DNA of 64,000 nucleotides from Microglena sp. YARC (Eukaryota > Chlorophyta > Chlorophyceae > Chlamydomonadales > Chlamydomonadaceae), in assembly GCA_022414725.1 (NCBI GenBank), contig CM039463.1:74982466-75046465 (forward strand), in the 5' to 3' direction. Positions 52,574 through 64,000 of this stretch are shown in pieces. The position numbers and the translations under genes are program-made. Every line of letters begins with the position of its first letter. Position 1 is the first letter of the stretch. The notes under the pieces were generated by a model, which worked only from the letters and a program-made list of their open reading frames with translations, was not told the DNA's origin and did not search any database.

Positions 52574-55500
52574 GTCGGGCAAAGGCAATTAGGGGGACTG
52601 GGCAGGGGCGCCAAGGGGGAAGGCATAAGTAAGGTGACAAAGGCCAGGGGGCATAACGGGAGGCAAAGGGGAAGGCATAGGGGGCATAAGGCAACGGGGG
52701 CAAAGGCCATAGGGGGAAAAAGGCAAGGGGCATAGCCAAGGGGCAACGGCCATAGGGGCATAAAGCAAGGAGCAAGGCAAAGGGCAAGCAATAAGGGCAA
52801 GGGGCAAGCCACTCAGGGGGGCAATACCAGAGGCTAAGGGGCAAGAGCATAAGCAGGGCATTAAGCCATAGGGGCCATAAGGGTCAAAGGGGCAGAGCGC
52901 CATAAGGGGGCATACGGACAAGGGCAAGGCAAGGGGAAGGCCACCAGGGGATGTGCCCATTAAGGTCGAATTAGGGCAAGGCAATAGGGGCGCAGTAAGG
53001 CAAGGGGCAAGGACCAAGGGGGAATAAGCGCAAGGGGAAGCGCCAAGGGACATAGAGCATAACGGTGGGTCATAGGAGCAAGGAAGGCAAGGGGCAAGCA
53101 TAGAGGCAAGGGCCAAGGACATTAGGGGGCATACAGCAAAGGGGCAAGGCAAAGGGCAAGGGCCAAGGGGGCATAAGGGCGACAGGGGCAAGGCGAGGGG
53201 GAAGGCATAAGGACCAATTGGGGGCAAGGCCAAGGTGGGCAAGGCATAGCGAGGCATATCCGGACGGCCATGAGGGGGATCAGGCAAGGGGCGGCTATAA
53301 GGAAGGGCAAGCATAAGGGGGCATAAGGCAAGGGGCACAGAAAGGAAGGCAAGGCATAGGCAAGGCAGGCAAGGCAAAGGATGGCAAAGGCAAGGCAGGG
53401 CAAGAAAGGCAAGGAAGGAAAGGACAGAAGCAGACGGCAAGGCCAGGATGGAAGGATAGGGGATAACAGCAGGACGGATAAGGGATAGGAGAAGGAAAGG
53501 ATGACAGGAAAGGATCAGGATACCGCAGCGCAGGATAAGAAAAAGATAAGGCAAAGCAAGATAAAGGGCAAGGAAGGAAAGGAAACGCAGGACAAGGAAG
53601 TGCAAGGCAAAGGCAAAGGCAAACGGAAAGGATAAGGGATATAAGGATAGGATCGAAGGAACAGGATAAGGACAAGAGGCTAAGGATAAGGCGAAAAGGA
53701 TAAGCGAAAGGAGGCAAAGGCAAGGACAGGAAAGGATAAGGCAAAGGCAAAGGCAAAGCAGGAAAGCAAAGGCTAAGGCAAAGGACTACGGATAGGAAGG
53801 AAAGGATAGGCGGCTAGCGCAACGCGGGCACAGGATTAAGGTAAGCAACGGCAAAGGCAAAGGCAGGCATAGGCAAGGCAATAAAGCCAAGGGGCAGGAA
53901 AGGCCAATGGCAAGGATAGGCAATAGGTATTAAAATGAGGGGCACGAAGGAAAGGCAGGCAATAGGACATAAAGTGAAGATAAGGCAAGATAGGCAGGCA
54001 GGCAAAAGGAAGTGCTAAGAAAGGAAAGCAAAGGATAGGAGAAGGCAAAGGCAAAGGCAAAGGGCCAAGGCCAATAGGCCAAGGCTAAAAGGAAAGGCAT
54101 CAAGGAAGGCAATAGGTAAGCAAAGGCAAGGGGCAGGAAGTAAGGACGGATAAGGATCAGGCACAAGATACAGGCATAAGGAAGGATAAGGAGGCAAAGG
54201 ATAATGCAGGATAAGCAAAGGATAATGGCCAAGGATAAGGCAGCGCAAAGCATAAGGCAAGGCAGGTAAGGAAATCAGGATAAGGCCAAGGACATGGCAA
54301 AGGGGAAGGAAGGCATAAGGCATAAGCAAAGCCCAAAGGCAAGGCAAAGCAAGCGGGCAAAGGCAAGGCCCAGGCAAAGGCGCTACGGGGGCACAGCAAA
54401 GGCAAATAGGACAAGGCAAGGGCAGTGCCAAAGGCAAAGGCAAAACGGCGCAGTAAGCAAGTTCGCAAAGGAAAGGCAAGGGGAAGGCGATAGTACAGGG
54501 CATAAAAGGAAGGCAAAGGATTAAGGCAAAGAAAAGGCAAAGATAAGGCAAAGGATCAGGCCAAAGGGGCTAGGGGCACAGCAAAGCAAAGGCAGGAAAG
54601 GGCAAGGCAAAGGAAGGATAAGGATAGGCAAAGGCAGGTCAACAGAAGAAGGCCATATGGGCAGGCAAAGGATAAGGAAAGATACAATTAAGGAAAAGGC
54701 CAAGGGCAAGCGACATAGGGGGCATAAGGCAAAGGGGCCATGGCATATGAGGAAAGGCAAGGGGGAAGGATAAGGGGCATATGGCAAAAGGCAAATGGCA
54801 TAGGGATAAAGCAAGCAGGAAGGCAACAGCAAAGGCAAGGTCATAGGGGGCATACAGGCAAGGCGGCAAGGCCATAGGGGAAGGCCATAAGCAAAGGCAA
54901 GGCAAGGTAAGGAGGTATAAGGGCAGGAAAGCAATTAGGGCAAGGAACGGAAATGCATACGCAAAGGGGCAGGCATAAAGGGACAAGGCAAGGCAGGCAA
55001 AGGCAAGGGGAAAGCGCAAAGGGGCAGAAGGCGGCAAGACCTAAGGGGGGCAAAGGATCAGGCAAGGGGCAAAGGGGGAAGGCATAATGGCAAGGGGAAG
55101 GCAATGGCGGATAAGCGATAAGGCAAAGGGGCAAGGCCATAAGGCAAGGATAAGGAGCAAAGCGCAAAAGGCATTAAGGAAGGCAAAGGCAAGGGAGCAA
55201 AGGAAGGGGCAGGCGAATGGGGGAAGGCATAAGGGAAGGGCAGGCCATAGGCATTTAAGGCAAGGGGCAAGCAAGGGGAAGGCATAAGGGCAACGCATCA
55301 AGGGGCAAGGCCATAAGTCAAGGGGCAAGGCCACTAGGGGGCAAGGCATAGGGGGGATAAGGCAAAGGACAGAGGACAGGCAAAGGGCTACGGCATAAGG
55401 CAAAGGGCAGGCAGGCAAGCAAGGCATAAGGCAAGGCAGGCCATAGGGTAAAAGGCAAGGCTAAGAAGGGGAAGGCATAGGGGGTTATTAAGGCAAAGGC

Positions 55501-57000
55501 CAAAGAAAGGATAGCAAAGGCAAAGGAAAGGAAGGGCAAAGGCATACAGGCAAGGGGCAGGCTATAAGTAAAGGGCAACGGCCCATAGGAACGCATAAGG
55601 CAAGGGGGGAAAGGCCAAGGGGCAAGGCAATAAGGCAGGGAAAGACCAGAGGGGGCAGGCAAAGGGGGAAGGCAAAGGATAAGGCAGCAACGGCAAGGGG
55701 CAAGGCCCACGGCAAAAGTGCAGGATGGCAGGCTAGGGCCAAGCATAGGGGCAACGGCATAGGGAAGGGCAAGGCCATAAGGGCAGTAATGGCGAAGGCG
55801 CAAGGCAAAGGTAATAAAGGCAACGGAGCAAGGCAAGGGGCAAGGCCATAAAGGCAAGCAAAGGGCAAAGCTAAGGGGGAAAGGTTAATAAGGCAAGGAA
55901 AGGGGCAAGGCCTAAGGTGCAAAGCAAGGGGCAAGGCCAAGAGGCAAGCATAGGCAAGGGGCAAAGGGCAAGGGGGGAAGGCAAGTAAAGCATAGGGCAA
56001 GGGCATAAGGGGCATAAGGCAAGGATAGGCCAGGCAGGAAAGGTGGATAGCATAAGGCAAAGGGCAAGGCAGAGGGAAGGCATTATAAGGCAAGGCAAAG
56101 GGGCAAAGGCATAGGAAAGGGGCATAAGGGCAAGGTACCAAGGCCATAGGGGGACATAGAAATAAAGGCAAAGGGGGCAACATATAAGGGACAAAGGCAT
56201 AAGGCAAGGCAAAGATAAGGTACCGGATAAGGCATATAAGCAAGGCAAGGGCATAGGAATAGGAGAAGGCAAAGGGCATAAGGCATAAGGCAAAGCAAGG
56301 GGCAAGGCAAGGCATAGGATAATGGGCATAGGGTGCAAGGATAAGGCCAGGCGGCATAAGGAAGGCAAGGCAGGATAAGGCAAGGGGCAAGGTAGGGGGC
56401 ATAAGGCAAGGCAAAGGCAGGGGGCATAAGGCAAGGGGAAGGCCACGGGGCAAGGATAAACGGCAAAGGCAAAGGGCATAAGGCAAGCGGCAATGGCAGC
56501 GTACAGGAAGCGGGGCAAATGGGCAAAGCGCAAGGCAAGGCATGGGGCAACCATAGGGGCATAAAGGCAAGGCGCGCAGGCCAAAGGCACGGCATAAAGG
56601 CAAGGGGGACAGGCTATAAAGGGGCAAGGCAAGGCAAGGGCAGGCAAGGCAAGGCATAAGGCATAAGGCACAGGGGCAAGGCAAGGGCAGCCAAGGGGGC
56701 AGGCTAGAGGAAAGAGACATAGGCGAGAGAGAGCAACAACGAAAGGCCAAAGGGGGCACAGGCAAAGGCAATAAGGCAAGGGGCAAGCATAGCCATAGGC
56801 GGGCATTAGCAGGGCAAGGGCAACAGGCCAAGGCAACGGAAGGCACTACGCAAGCGACATACGGGGCCAGGCAAAGGCAAGGGCAAGCGCAAATAAGCGA
56901 GGAGCAAAGGCAAGGTGGCAAGCAAGGCAAGGCATAGGCGGCAAGGCAAGGAGGCCATAGGAAAATAGGGGGCATAAGGGGGAAGGCATTAGGGGCAAGG
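52574..57000. repeat. Degenerate GGCAAGG/GGCATAAGG satellite
   Basis: Purine-rich words GGCAAAGG, GGCATAAGG and GGGGCAAGG recur without a stable period. Near 53500-54100 it is dominated by AAGGATAAGGCAAAGG. It grades rightward into the regular 29-bp satellite. Confidence 0.85.
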
Positions 57001-60000
57001 CCAAAGGCAAGGGGAAAGGCAAGGGGCATAGGGCCAAGGGGCAGACGCAGGCAAGGCATAGGCGGCCCATAGGGGCAAAGGATAAGGCAAGGCCAAGGGG
57101 GACAGGCATGGATAGGGGCAAGGCGCCTATAAGGGGCATAAGGCAAAAGCAAGTTAAGGTCCAAGGGAAGGCGGCAAGGCAGGATAAGGCATTAAGGCAA
57201 GGCAAGGCAAAGGGGCAAATAGGCAAAGCGCAATGGGGCAGGATGAGGGGGAAGCATAGCAAGGGGCAAGGCCATAGGCATAAGGCAAGGGGGAAGGCAG
57301 GGGCAAGGCATAAGGCAAGGGGAATAGGCAAGGGCAAGGGATAGGGATAGGCAAAAGGATCATAGAAAAAGGAAGTGGCCAAGGGGATAAGGCATAGGGG
57401 CAAGGCCATTAGGGGCAAGGCACATAGGCATGGGGGCGAAGGCAAACTGGCAAAGGGGCAACGGCATAAGGCATAAGGGGGCAAAGGCAAGGCATAAAGG
57501 CAAGGGGCAAGGCCATAGGGGGCAAAGGCAAGGGAAGGGGCCAAAGGCAAGGCAAGGGGCAAATAGGCAAGGGGCAAGGCCCAAGGCGGGAAGGCATAAG
57601 GCAAGGGGCAAGGCCAAATAGGGGGCATAAGCAAGGGGCAAGGCCAAGGGGGGAAGGCATAGGCCAAGGGGGCAAGGCATAGGGCAACGGCATAAGGGGC
57701 AAAGGCAAGGGCATAGGGGCAAGGCATAAGCAGGGGCAAAGGCAAGGGGCAAGGGCAAAGGGCATAGGGGGCATAAGGCAAGGGGCAAGGCAAGGGGGCA
57801 TAAGCAAGGGCAAGGCGATAAGCAAAAGGGCAAGGCATAAGGCAAGGCCAAGGGGGAAGGCCATAGGGTAGGCAACGGCATTGGGGGCAAGCCAAGGGGA
57901 AGGGAAGGCAAGGCAAGGGGCAAGGCCAGGGGCATAAGGCAAGGCAAAGGCAAGGCCATAACAAAGGCAATATATTTGGGGCATAAGGCAAGGGGCAAGG
58001 CCAAGGGGGGCAAGGATATAAGGCCCCAAGGGCTGGCAAGGGGAAAGGATATAAAAGGGGCAAGCCAAGGGGCAAGGCAAAGAAGCATAGGGCGGCAAGG
58101 AAAGGGGAAAGGCATTAAAGGCAAAGGGCAAGGCATAAGGCAAGCCATAGGCAAAGCCATAGGCATAAGCAAGGGTTTCTCTAATTGGCAAGGCCATAGA
58201 GCAACGGCAAAGGGGCAAGGCATTAAGGCAAGGGGGCAAGGACATAGGGGCATACGCATAAGGCAAGGGGGCAAAGGCAAGGAAGGCCATAGGCATAAGG
58301 GGGCCAAAGGCAAAGGCAGGGGCCAAGGCAAGGCTAAGGGGGGCAAGACCAAGGGGGCATAAAGGCAAGGGGGCAAAGGCTAAGGGGGCAAAGGCAAGGG
58401 GGAAGGCATAGGAAGGGCATAAGGCAAAGGGGCCACATAAGGGCAAGGGGGCATAAGGGGGCAAAGGAAGGGGCAACAGGCGGCTAAGGAAAGGCAAGGC
58501 ATAAGGCAAGGGAAATGCAAAGGGTAGGCAAGAGGGGTAGGCAATACATAGGGCAAGGCAGAAGGCCAAGGGGGCATAAGGGGGCATAAAGGCAAGGGGC
58601 AAAGGCCAAAAGGGGGGCATAGATTGCCAAAGGGGGCAAAGGCTCGGGGCAAGGCCATATTGGGCAATGCAAGGCAAGGGCAGGGGCAAGGCCATAAGGC
58701 AAAAGGGCATAAGGCAAGGGCAATGCCCCAATAGGGGGCATAAGGCAGGGGCAAGGCAAGGGGGCAAAGGCATAAGGCAAGGGGCCAATAAAGGCGGGAG
58801 CAAGGCACAAGGGGCAAGGCCATAGGGGGCATAAGGCAAAGGGGCAAGGCAAGGGCAAAGGCATATGGGGCCAAAGGGTAATAAAGGCCAAGGGGGCAAG
58901 GCAGGCAAGGGGGCAAGGCCATAGGACAGGGCATAAGGCAAAAGGGGCAAGGCCATAGGGGCATAAGGCAAAAGGGGCAAGGGCCATAGGGGCAAGGATA
59001 AGGCAAGGGGCAAGGCCATAGGCAGGGCATAAGGCAAGGGGAAAGGCCCTAAGGGGCAAGGCATAAGGCAAGGGGCAAGGCATAAGGGGGCAAAGTAAGG
59101 CAAAGGGCGAAAGGCCATAGGGGGGATAAGGCAAGGAATAAAAGGCAAGGGAAGGCAAGGGTAGGCAAGTCAAGGCAAGGGGCAAGGCAGGGGCAAGGCA
59201 AGGGTCAAGGGGCAAAGGCATAGGGGCAAAGGGGGAAGGCATAAGGCAAGGGGGCAAAGGCCATAGGGGGCATAAAGGCAAGGGGCAAAGGCAAGGGGCA
59301 GGGGCAAGGCATAAGGCAAGGGGGCATAGGCAAGGGGAGGCCAAGGGAAGGCATAAGGCAGGGGCAAGGCAGGATAGGGGCAAAGGCAAGGGGCATAAGG
59401 CAAGGGGGCAAAGGTAAGGATAGGCAAAGGCCACATAGGGAGGCAAAGGCATAGGGGGCATAAGGCAAGGGGCAAGGCCAAGGGGCAAGGCATAAGGCAA
59501 GTAGCCAAGGGGGCATAAGCAAGGGCAAAGGCAAAGGGGCAAAGGCAAGGGGGCATAGGCAAGGGCAGGCAAGGGGCAAGGCCAGGGGGGTGGCAAGGCA
59601 AGGGGCAAGGGCAAGGCAAGGCCATAAGGATAAGGCAAGGGGGCAAGGCAAAGGGGCAAAAGGCCATCCATAAGGCAAGGGGCAAGGCAAAGGCAATAAG
59701 GCAGGGCAAGGCCAAGGCAAAGGGGGGCAAGGCCATAGGGGGCATAAGGCAAGGGGGCAAGGGGGGCAAAGGCATAAGGGGGCAAAAGGCCAAGGCATAA
59801 GGCAAGGGGCCATAAGGGAGCAATATAAGGGCAAGGGGCAAGGCATAAGGCAAGGCAAGGCAAGGGGCATAAGGCAAGGGGCAAGGCCATAGGGGGCGGC
59901 AAGGGCAAGGCATAAGGGGGCATAAGGCAAGGGCAAGGCCATAGGGGGCATAAGGCAAAGGGGCAAGGCATAGGGGGAAGGTCATAAGGCAAGGGGCAAG

Positions 60001-63000
60001 GCCAAGGGGCAAGGCATAAGGGCAAGGGGCAAGGCAAGGGGCAAGGGCCAAGGGGGCATAAGGCAAGGGGCAAGGGGAAGGGAAGGCATAAGGCAAGGGG
60101 CAAGGCCAAGGGGTAAGGGCATAAGGCAAGGGGCAAGGGGCCATAGGGGCCATAAGGCAAGGGGCAAGGCCATAGGGGGCAATAAGGCAAGGGGGCAAGG
60201 CAAGGGGAAGGCATAAGGCATAGGCAAGGGGCAAGGCCAAGGGGGCATAAGGCAAGGGGCAAAGGCATAGGGGCAAGGCATAAGGCAAGGGGCAAGGCAA
60301 GGGCATAGGGGGGCATAAGGCAAGGGGCAAGGCAAGGGGGAAGGCATAAGGCAAGGGGCAAGGCCATAGGGGCAAGGGCATAAGGCAAGGGGCAAGGCCA
60401 TAGGGGGCATAAGGCAAGGGGCAAGGCAAGGGGCAAGGGGGCATAAGGCAAGGGGCAAGGGGGCCCTAAGGGCCAAGGGGGCAAGGCCATAGGGGGCATA
60501 GGCAAGGGGCAAGGCCATAGGCCAAGGGGCAAGGCATAAGGCAAGGGGCAAGGCCATAGGGGGCATAAGGCAAGGGGCAAAGGCCATAAGGGGCAAGGGC
60601 ATAAGGCAAGGGGGCAAGCCAAGGGGGAAGGCATAAGGCAAGGGCAAGGCCATAGGGGGCATAAGGCAAGGGGCAAGGCCATAGGGGGGCAAAAGGCAAG
60701 GGCCAATAAGGCAAGGGGGCAAGGCCAAGGGGGCATAGGCAAGGGCAAGGCAAGGAGGGGGCATAAGGCAAGGGCAAGGCATAGGGGGCATAAGGCAAGG
60801 GGCAAGGCATAAGGCAAGGGGCAAGGCCAAATAAGGCAAGGGGCAAGGCCAAGGGGAAGGCAAGGCATAAGGCAAGGGGCAAGGCGGGGCATAAGGCAAG
60901 GGGGGCAAGGCCATATGGGAAGGGCATAAGGCAAGGGGCAAGGCCAAGGGGGCATAGGGGGGCATAAGGCAAGGGGCAAGGCCATAGGGGGGCAAGGCAA
61001 AGGCAAGGGGCAAAGGCAAGGGCAAGGCCATAGGGGGCATAAGGCAAAGGGGGGCAAGGCAAGGGGAAGGGGCAAGGCAAGGCATAGGGGGCATAAGGCA
61101 AGGGGGGGAAGGCATAAGGCAAGGGGGCAAGGCAAGGGGCCCATAGGGGGCATAAGGCAAGGGGGCAAGGCATAAGGCCAAGGGGCAAGGCCATAGGCAA
61201 GGCCAAGGGGCCAGGCAAGGGGGCAGGGGGGCAAGGCCAAGGGGGAAGCATAAGGCAAGGGGGCAAGGCCAAGGGGCCAAGGCCCATAGGGGGCAAAGGC
61301 CATAAGGCAAGGGGCAAGGCATAGGGGGCAAGGGGCAAGGCCATAGGGGGCATAAGGCAAGGGGCAAGGCCAAGGGGCAAGGCCAATAAGGGGCATAAGG
61401 CAAGGGGCAAAGGGGCAAGGCCATAGGGGGGCAGGGGCCAAGGGCAAGGCAAGGGGCAAGGCATAAGGCAAGGGGCAAAGGCCAAGCCATAAGGGGGCAT
61501 AAGGCAAGGGGCAAGGCCATAGGGGGGCATAAGGCAACGGGGCAAGGCCATAAGGCAAGGGGCAAAGGCAAGGCAAGGGGGCAAAGGCAAGGGGCAAGGC
61601 AATAAGGCAAGGGCAAGCAAGGCCAAGGGGCAAGGCATAAGGCAAGGGGGCAAGGCCATAGGGGGCATAAGGCAAGGGGCAAGGCCATAGGGGCAAGGCA
61701 TAAGGCAAGGGCCAAGGCAAGGCCATAGGGGCATAAGGCAAGGGGCAAGGCCATAGGGGGCATAAAGGCCAAGGGGGCAAGGCCAAGGGGCAAGGCGGCA
61801 TAAGGCAAGGGGCAAGGCCATAGGGGGCATAAGGCATAAGGCAAGGGGCAAGGCCAAGGGGCAAAGGCATAAGGCAAGGGGGCAAGGGGGGCATAGGGGG
61901 CATAAGGCAAGGGGCAAGGCCATAGGGGCAAGGCATAAGCAAGGGGCAAGGGGGGCAAGGCCATAGGGGCATAAGGCAAGGGGCAAGGCAAGGGGGCAAG
62001 GCACAAAGGCAAGGGCATAGGGGGCAATAAGGCAAGGGGCAAGGCATAAGGCAAGGGGGCAAGGCAAGGCAAGGGGCATAAGGCAAGGGGCAAGGCCATA
62101 GGGGCATAAGGCAAGGCAAGGCCAAGGGGCAAAGGCATAAGGCAAGGGGCAAGGCCAAGGGGCAAGCCATAAGGCAAGGGGCAAGCCATAGGGGGGCATA
62201 AGGCAAGGGGCAAGGCCAAGGGGCAAGGCATAAGGCAAGGGGCAAGGCCATAAGGGGGCATAAGGCAAGGGCAAGGCCATAGGGGGCATAAGGCAAGGGG
62301 CAAGGCCAAGGGGGCAAAGGCAAGGCAAGGCATAAGGGGCATAAGGCAAGGGCATAAGGCAAGGGGCAAGGCCAAGGGGGCATAAGGGCAAGGCAAGGCA
62401 TAAGGCAAGGGGCAAGGCCATAGGGGGCATAAGGCAAGGGGCAAGGCCATAGGGGGCATAAGGCAAGGGGCAAAGGCCATAGGCATAAGGCAAGGGGCAA
62501 GGAAGGCGCAAGGCATAAGGCAAGGGCAAGGCAATAGGGGCATAAGGCAAGGGGCAAGGCCATAGGGGGGCATAAGGCAAGGGGCAAGGCCATAGGGGGC
62601 ATAAGGCAAGGGGCAAGGCCATAGGGGGCATAAGGCAAGGGGCAAAGGCCATAAGGGGGGCAAGGCATAGGGGGCAAGGGGGGCAAGGCATAGGCAAGGG
62701 GCAAGGCCATAGGGGGCATAAGGCAAGGGGCAAGGCCAAGGGGGCCATAGGGGGCATAAGGCAAAGGGGCAAGGCCATAGGGGCAAGGCCATAAGGCAAG
62801 GGGCAAGGCCAAGGGGGCATAAGGCAAGGGGCAAGGCCAAGGGGAAGGCATAAGGCAAGGGGCAAAGGCATAAGGCAAGGGGCAAGGCATAAGGGGGCAA
62901 GGCATAAGGGCAAAGGGGCAAGGCCAAGGGGGCATAAAGGCAAGGGGCAAGGCCATAGGGGGCATAAGGCAAGGGCAAGGCCAAGGCAAGGCAAGGCATA

Positions 63001-64000
63001 AGGCAAGGGGCAAGGCCAAGGGGCAAGGCAAGCATAAAGGCAAGGGGGCCAAGGGGGCCATAGGGGCATAAGGCAAGGCTAGGGGCAAGGCCAAGGGGGC
63101 AAAGGGGGGCATAAGGGGGGCAAGGGGCAAGGGGGCAAAGGCTAAGGGGGGGCAAGGGGCATAAGGCAAGGGCAAGGCAAGGGGCAAGGCATAAGGGGCA
63201 AGGCATAGGGGAAGGCATAGGGGGCATAAGGCAAGGGGCAAGGCCATAGGCAATGGGGCATAAGGCAAGGGGCAAGGCAAGGGGCATAAGGGGGCATACA
63301 AGGGGCAAGGCAAGGGGGCAAGGCAAGGGGGCAAGGCAAGGGGGCATAAGGCAAGGGGCAAGGCCAAGGGGGGCATAAGGCAAGGGGCAAGGCCATAGGG
63401 GGCAAGGGGCAAGGCCATATAAGGCAAGGGGGCAAGGCCAAGGGGCAAGGCATAAGGCAAGGGGCAAGGCCATAGGGGGCATAAGGCAAGGGGCAAGGCC
63501 ATGGGGGGCATAGGCAAAGGGGCAAGGGGCAAGGGGCAAGGCATAGGGGGCATAAGGCAAGGGGCAAGGCCAAGGGGGAAGGCATAAGGCAAGGGGCAAG
63601 GCCATAGGGGGCATAAGGCAAGGGGCAAGGCCATAGGGGGCATAAGGCAAGGGGCAAGGCCATAGGGGGCATAAGGCAAGGGGCAAGGCCAAGGGGCAAG
63701 GCAAGGCAAGGGGGCATAGGGGGCATAAGGCAAGGGGCAAGGCCATAGGGGGGCAAGGCATAAGGCAAGGGGCAAGGCATAGGGGGCATAAGGCAAGGGG
63801 CAAGGCCATAGGGGCAGGGGCAAGGCCATAGGCAAGGGGCAAGGCAAGGCATAAGGCAAAGGGGCAAGGCCATAGGGGGCATAAGGCAAGGGGCAAGGCC
63901 ATAGGGGGGCATAAGGCAAGGGGGCAAGGCCATAGGGGCAGGCATAAGGCATAAGGCAAGGGGGGCAAAGGCCATAGGGGAAGGCATAAGGCAAGGGGCA
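57001..64000. repeat. 29-bp satellite (GGCAAGGGGCAAGGCCATAG + GGGGCATAA)
   Basis: The unit is GGCAAGGGGCAAGGCCATAG followed by GGGGCATAA. It is perfectly repeated in places (for example 62560-62640 and 63600-63680), with 1-base indels and truncated units elsewhere. It runs to the end of the window. The minus-strand unit has no stop codon in any frame and 29 is not a multiple of 3. Minus-strand frames therefore stay open for kilobases with a 29-residue period (PLPYAPYGLAPCLMPPMALP and so on). No evidence of a real gene. Confidence 0.93.

Noticed and set aside
51367..52850. Frames of unknown residues
   Set aside because: They run through the 1000-N assembly gap.
57154..63994. Very long minus-strand open frames (up to 1836 codons)
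   Set aside because: They are by-products of a stop-free 29-bp satellite; there is no codon bias, domain or start context, and three minus frames are open at once.
52574..64000. Telomeric repeat at a chromosome end
   Set aside because: The 29-bp unit is not a short TTAGGG-type motif, and it continues to the window edge without a defined end.

Overview
This is repeat-rich eukaryotic nuclear DNA with no bacterial-type gene organisation. It has spliced genes with GT-AG introns, non-LTR and LTR retrotransposons, miniature inverted-repeat elements, a tRNA-derived short repeat, many minisatellites and a 1000-base assembly gap. The lineage cannot be fixed from sequence alone. The LINE reverse transcriptase and the F-box-like LRR genes with long introns look to me most like a green alga or a similar protist; the LTR-element gag is of a kind also common in fungi.

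Region 1 (1-19.0 kb) is a large imperfect inverted duplication. The left arm is about 1-6190 and the right arm about 18390-11110, read backwards. The spacer holds a nearly complete LINE (7057-11110, minus strand). Each arm carries a copy of one LRR gene. The right copy is an intact four-exon, all-phase-0 gene model of about 521 codons (18966-14688). The left copy is broken by a deletion and frameshifts. The arms differ by clean insertions: a MITE at 632-815 only on the left, a related MITE at 15975-16161 only on the right, a SINE and an RCC1 fragment only on the left, and differing minisatellite copy numbers. The 3' splice site plus the first bases of two different exons have become minisatellites.

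Region 2 (19-28.7 kb) is gene-poor. It holds a 3.9-kb segment bracketed by a 17-bp direct repeat with two unrecognised ORFs, a GCGC-rich hAT-like element with a small spliced ORF, and an array of roughly 83-bp repeats (26860-28450). Region 3 (28.8-31.9 kb) is a second F-box-like LRR gene on the minus strand, with about 21 repeats of 23 residues, one 1-base frameshift and a large intron containing a minisatellite and a dead RT fragment.

Region 4 (32.1-48.5 kb) is a nest of three LTR retrotransposons, each with perfect 5-bp target duplications (TTTCC, CTACA, GAGAG) and no recognisable pol gene. Two of them landed 18 bp apart in the same unit of a roughly 53-bp tandem repeat. The surrounding pieces look like a fragmented second type of non-LTR element. 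Region 5 (48.5-64 kb) is mostly low-complexity sequence: C/A-rich and TG-rich tracts, a 1000-N gap, and more than 11 kb of a 29-bp satellite that is nearly regular at the right end and degenerate near the gap. Very long minus-strand ORFs in that satellite are a by-product of a stop-free unit.
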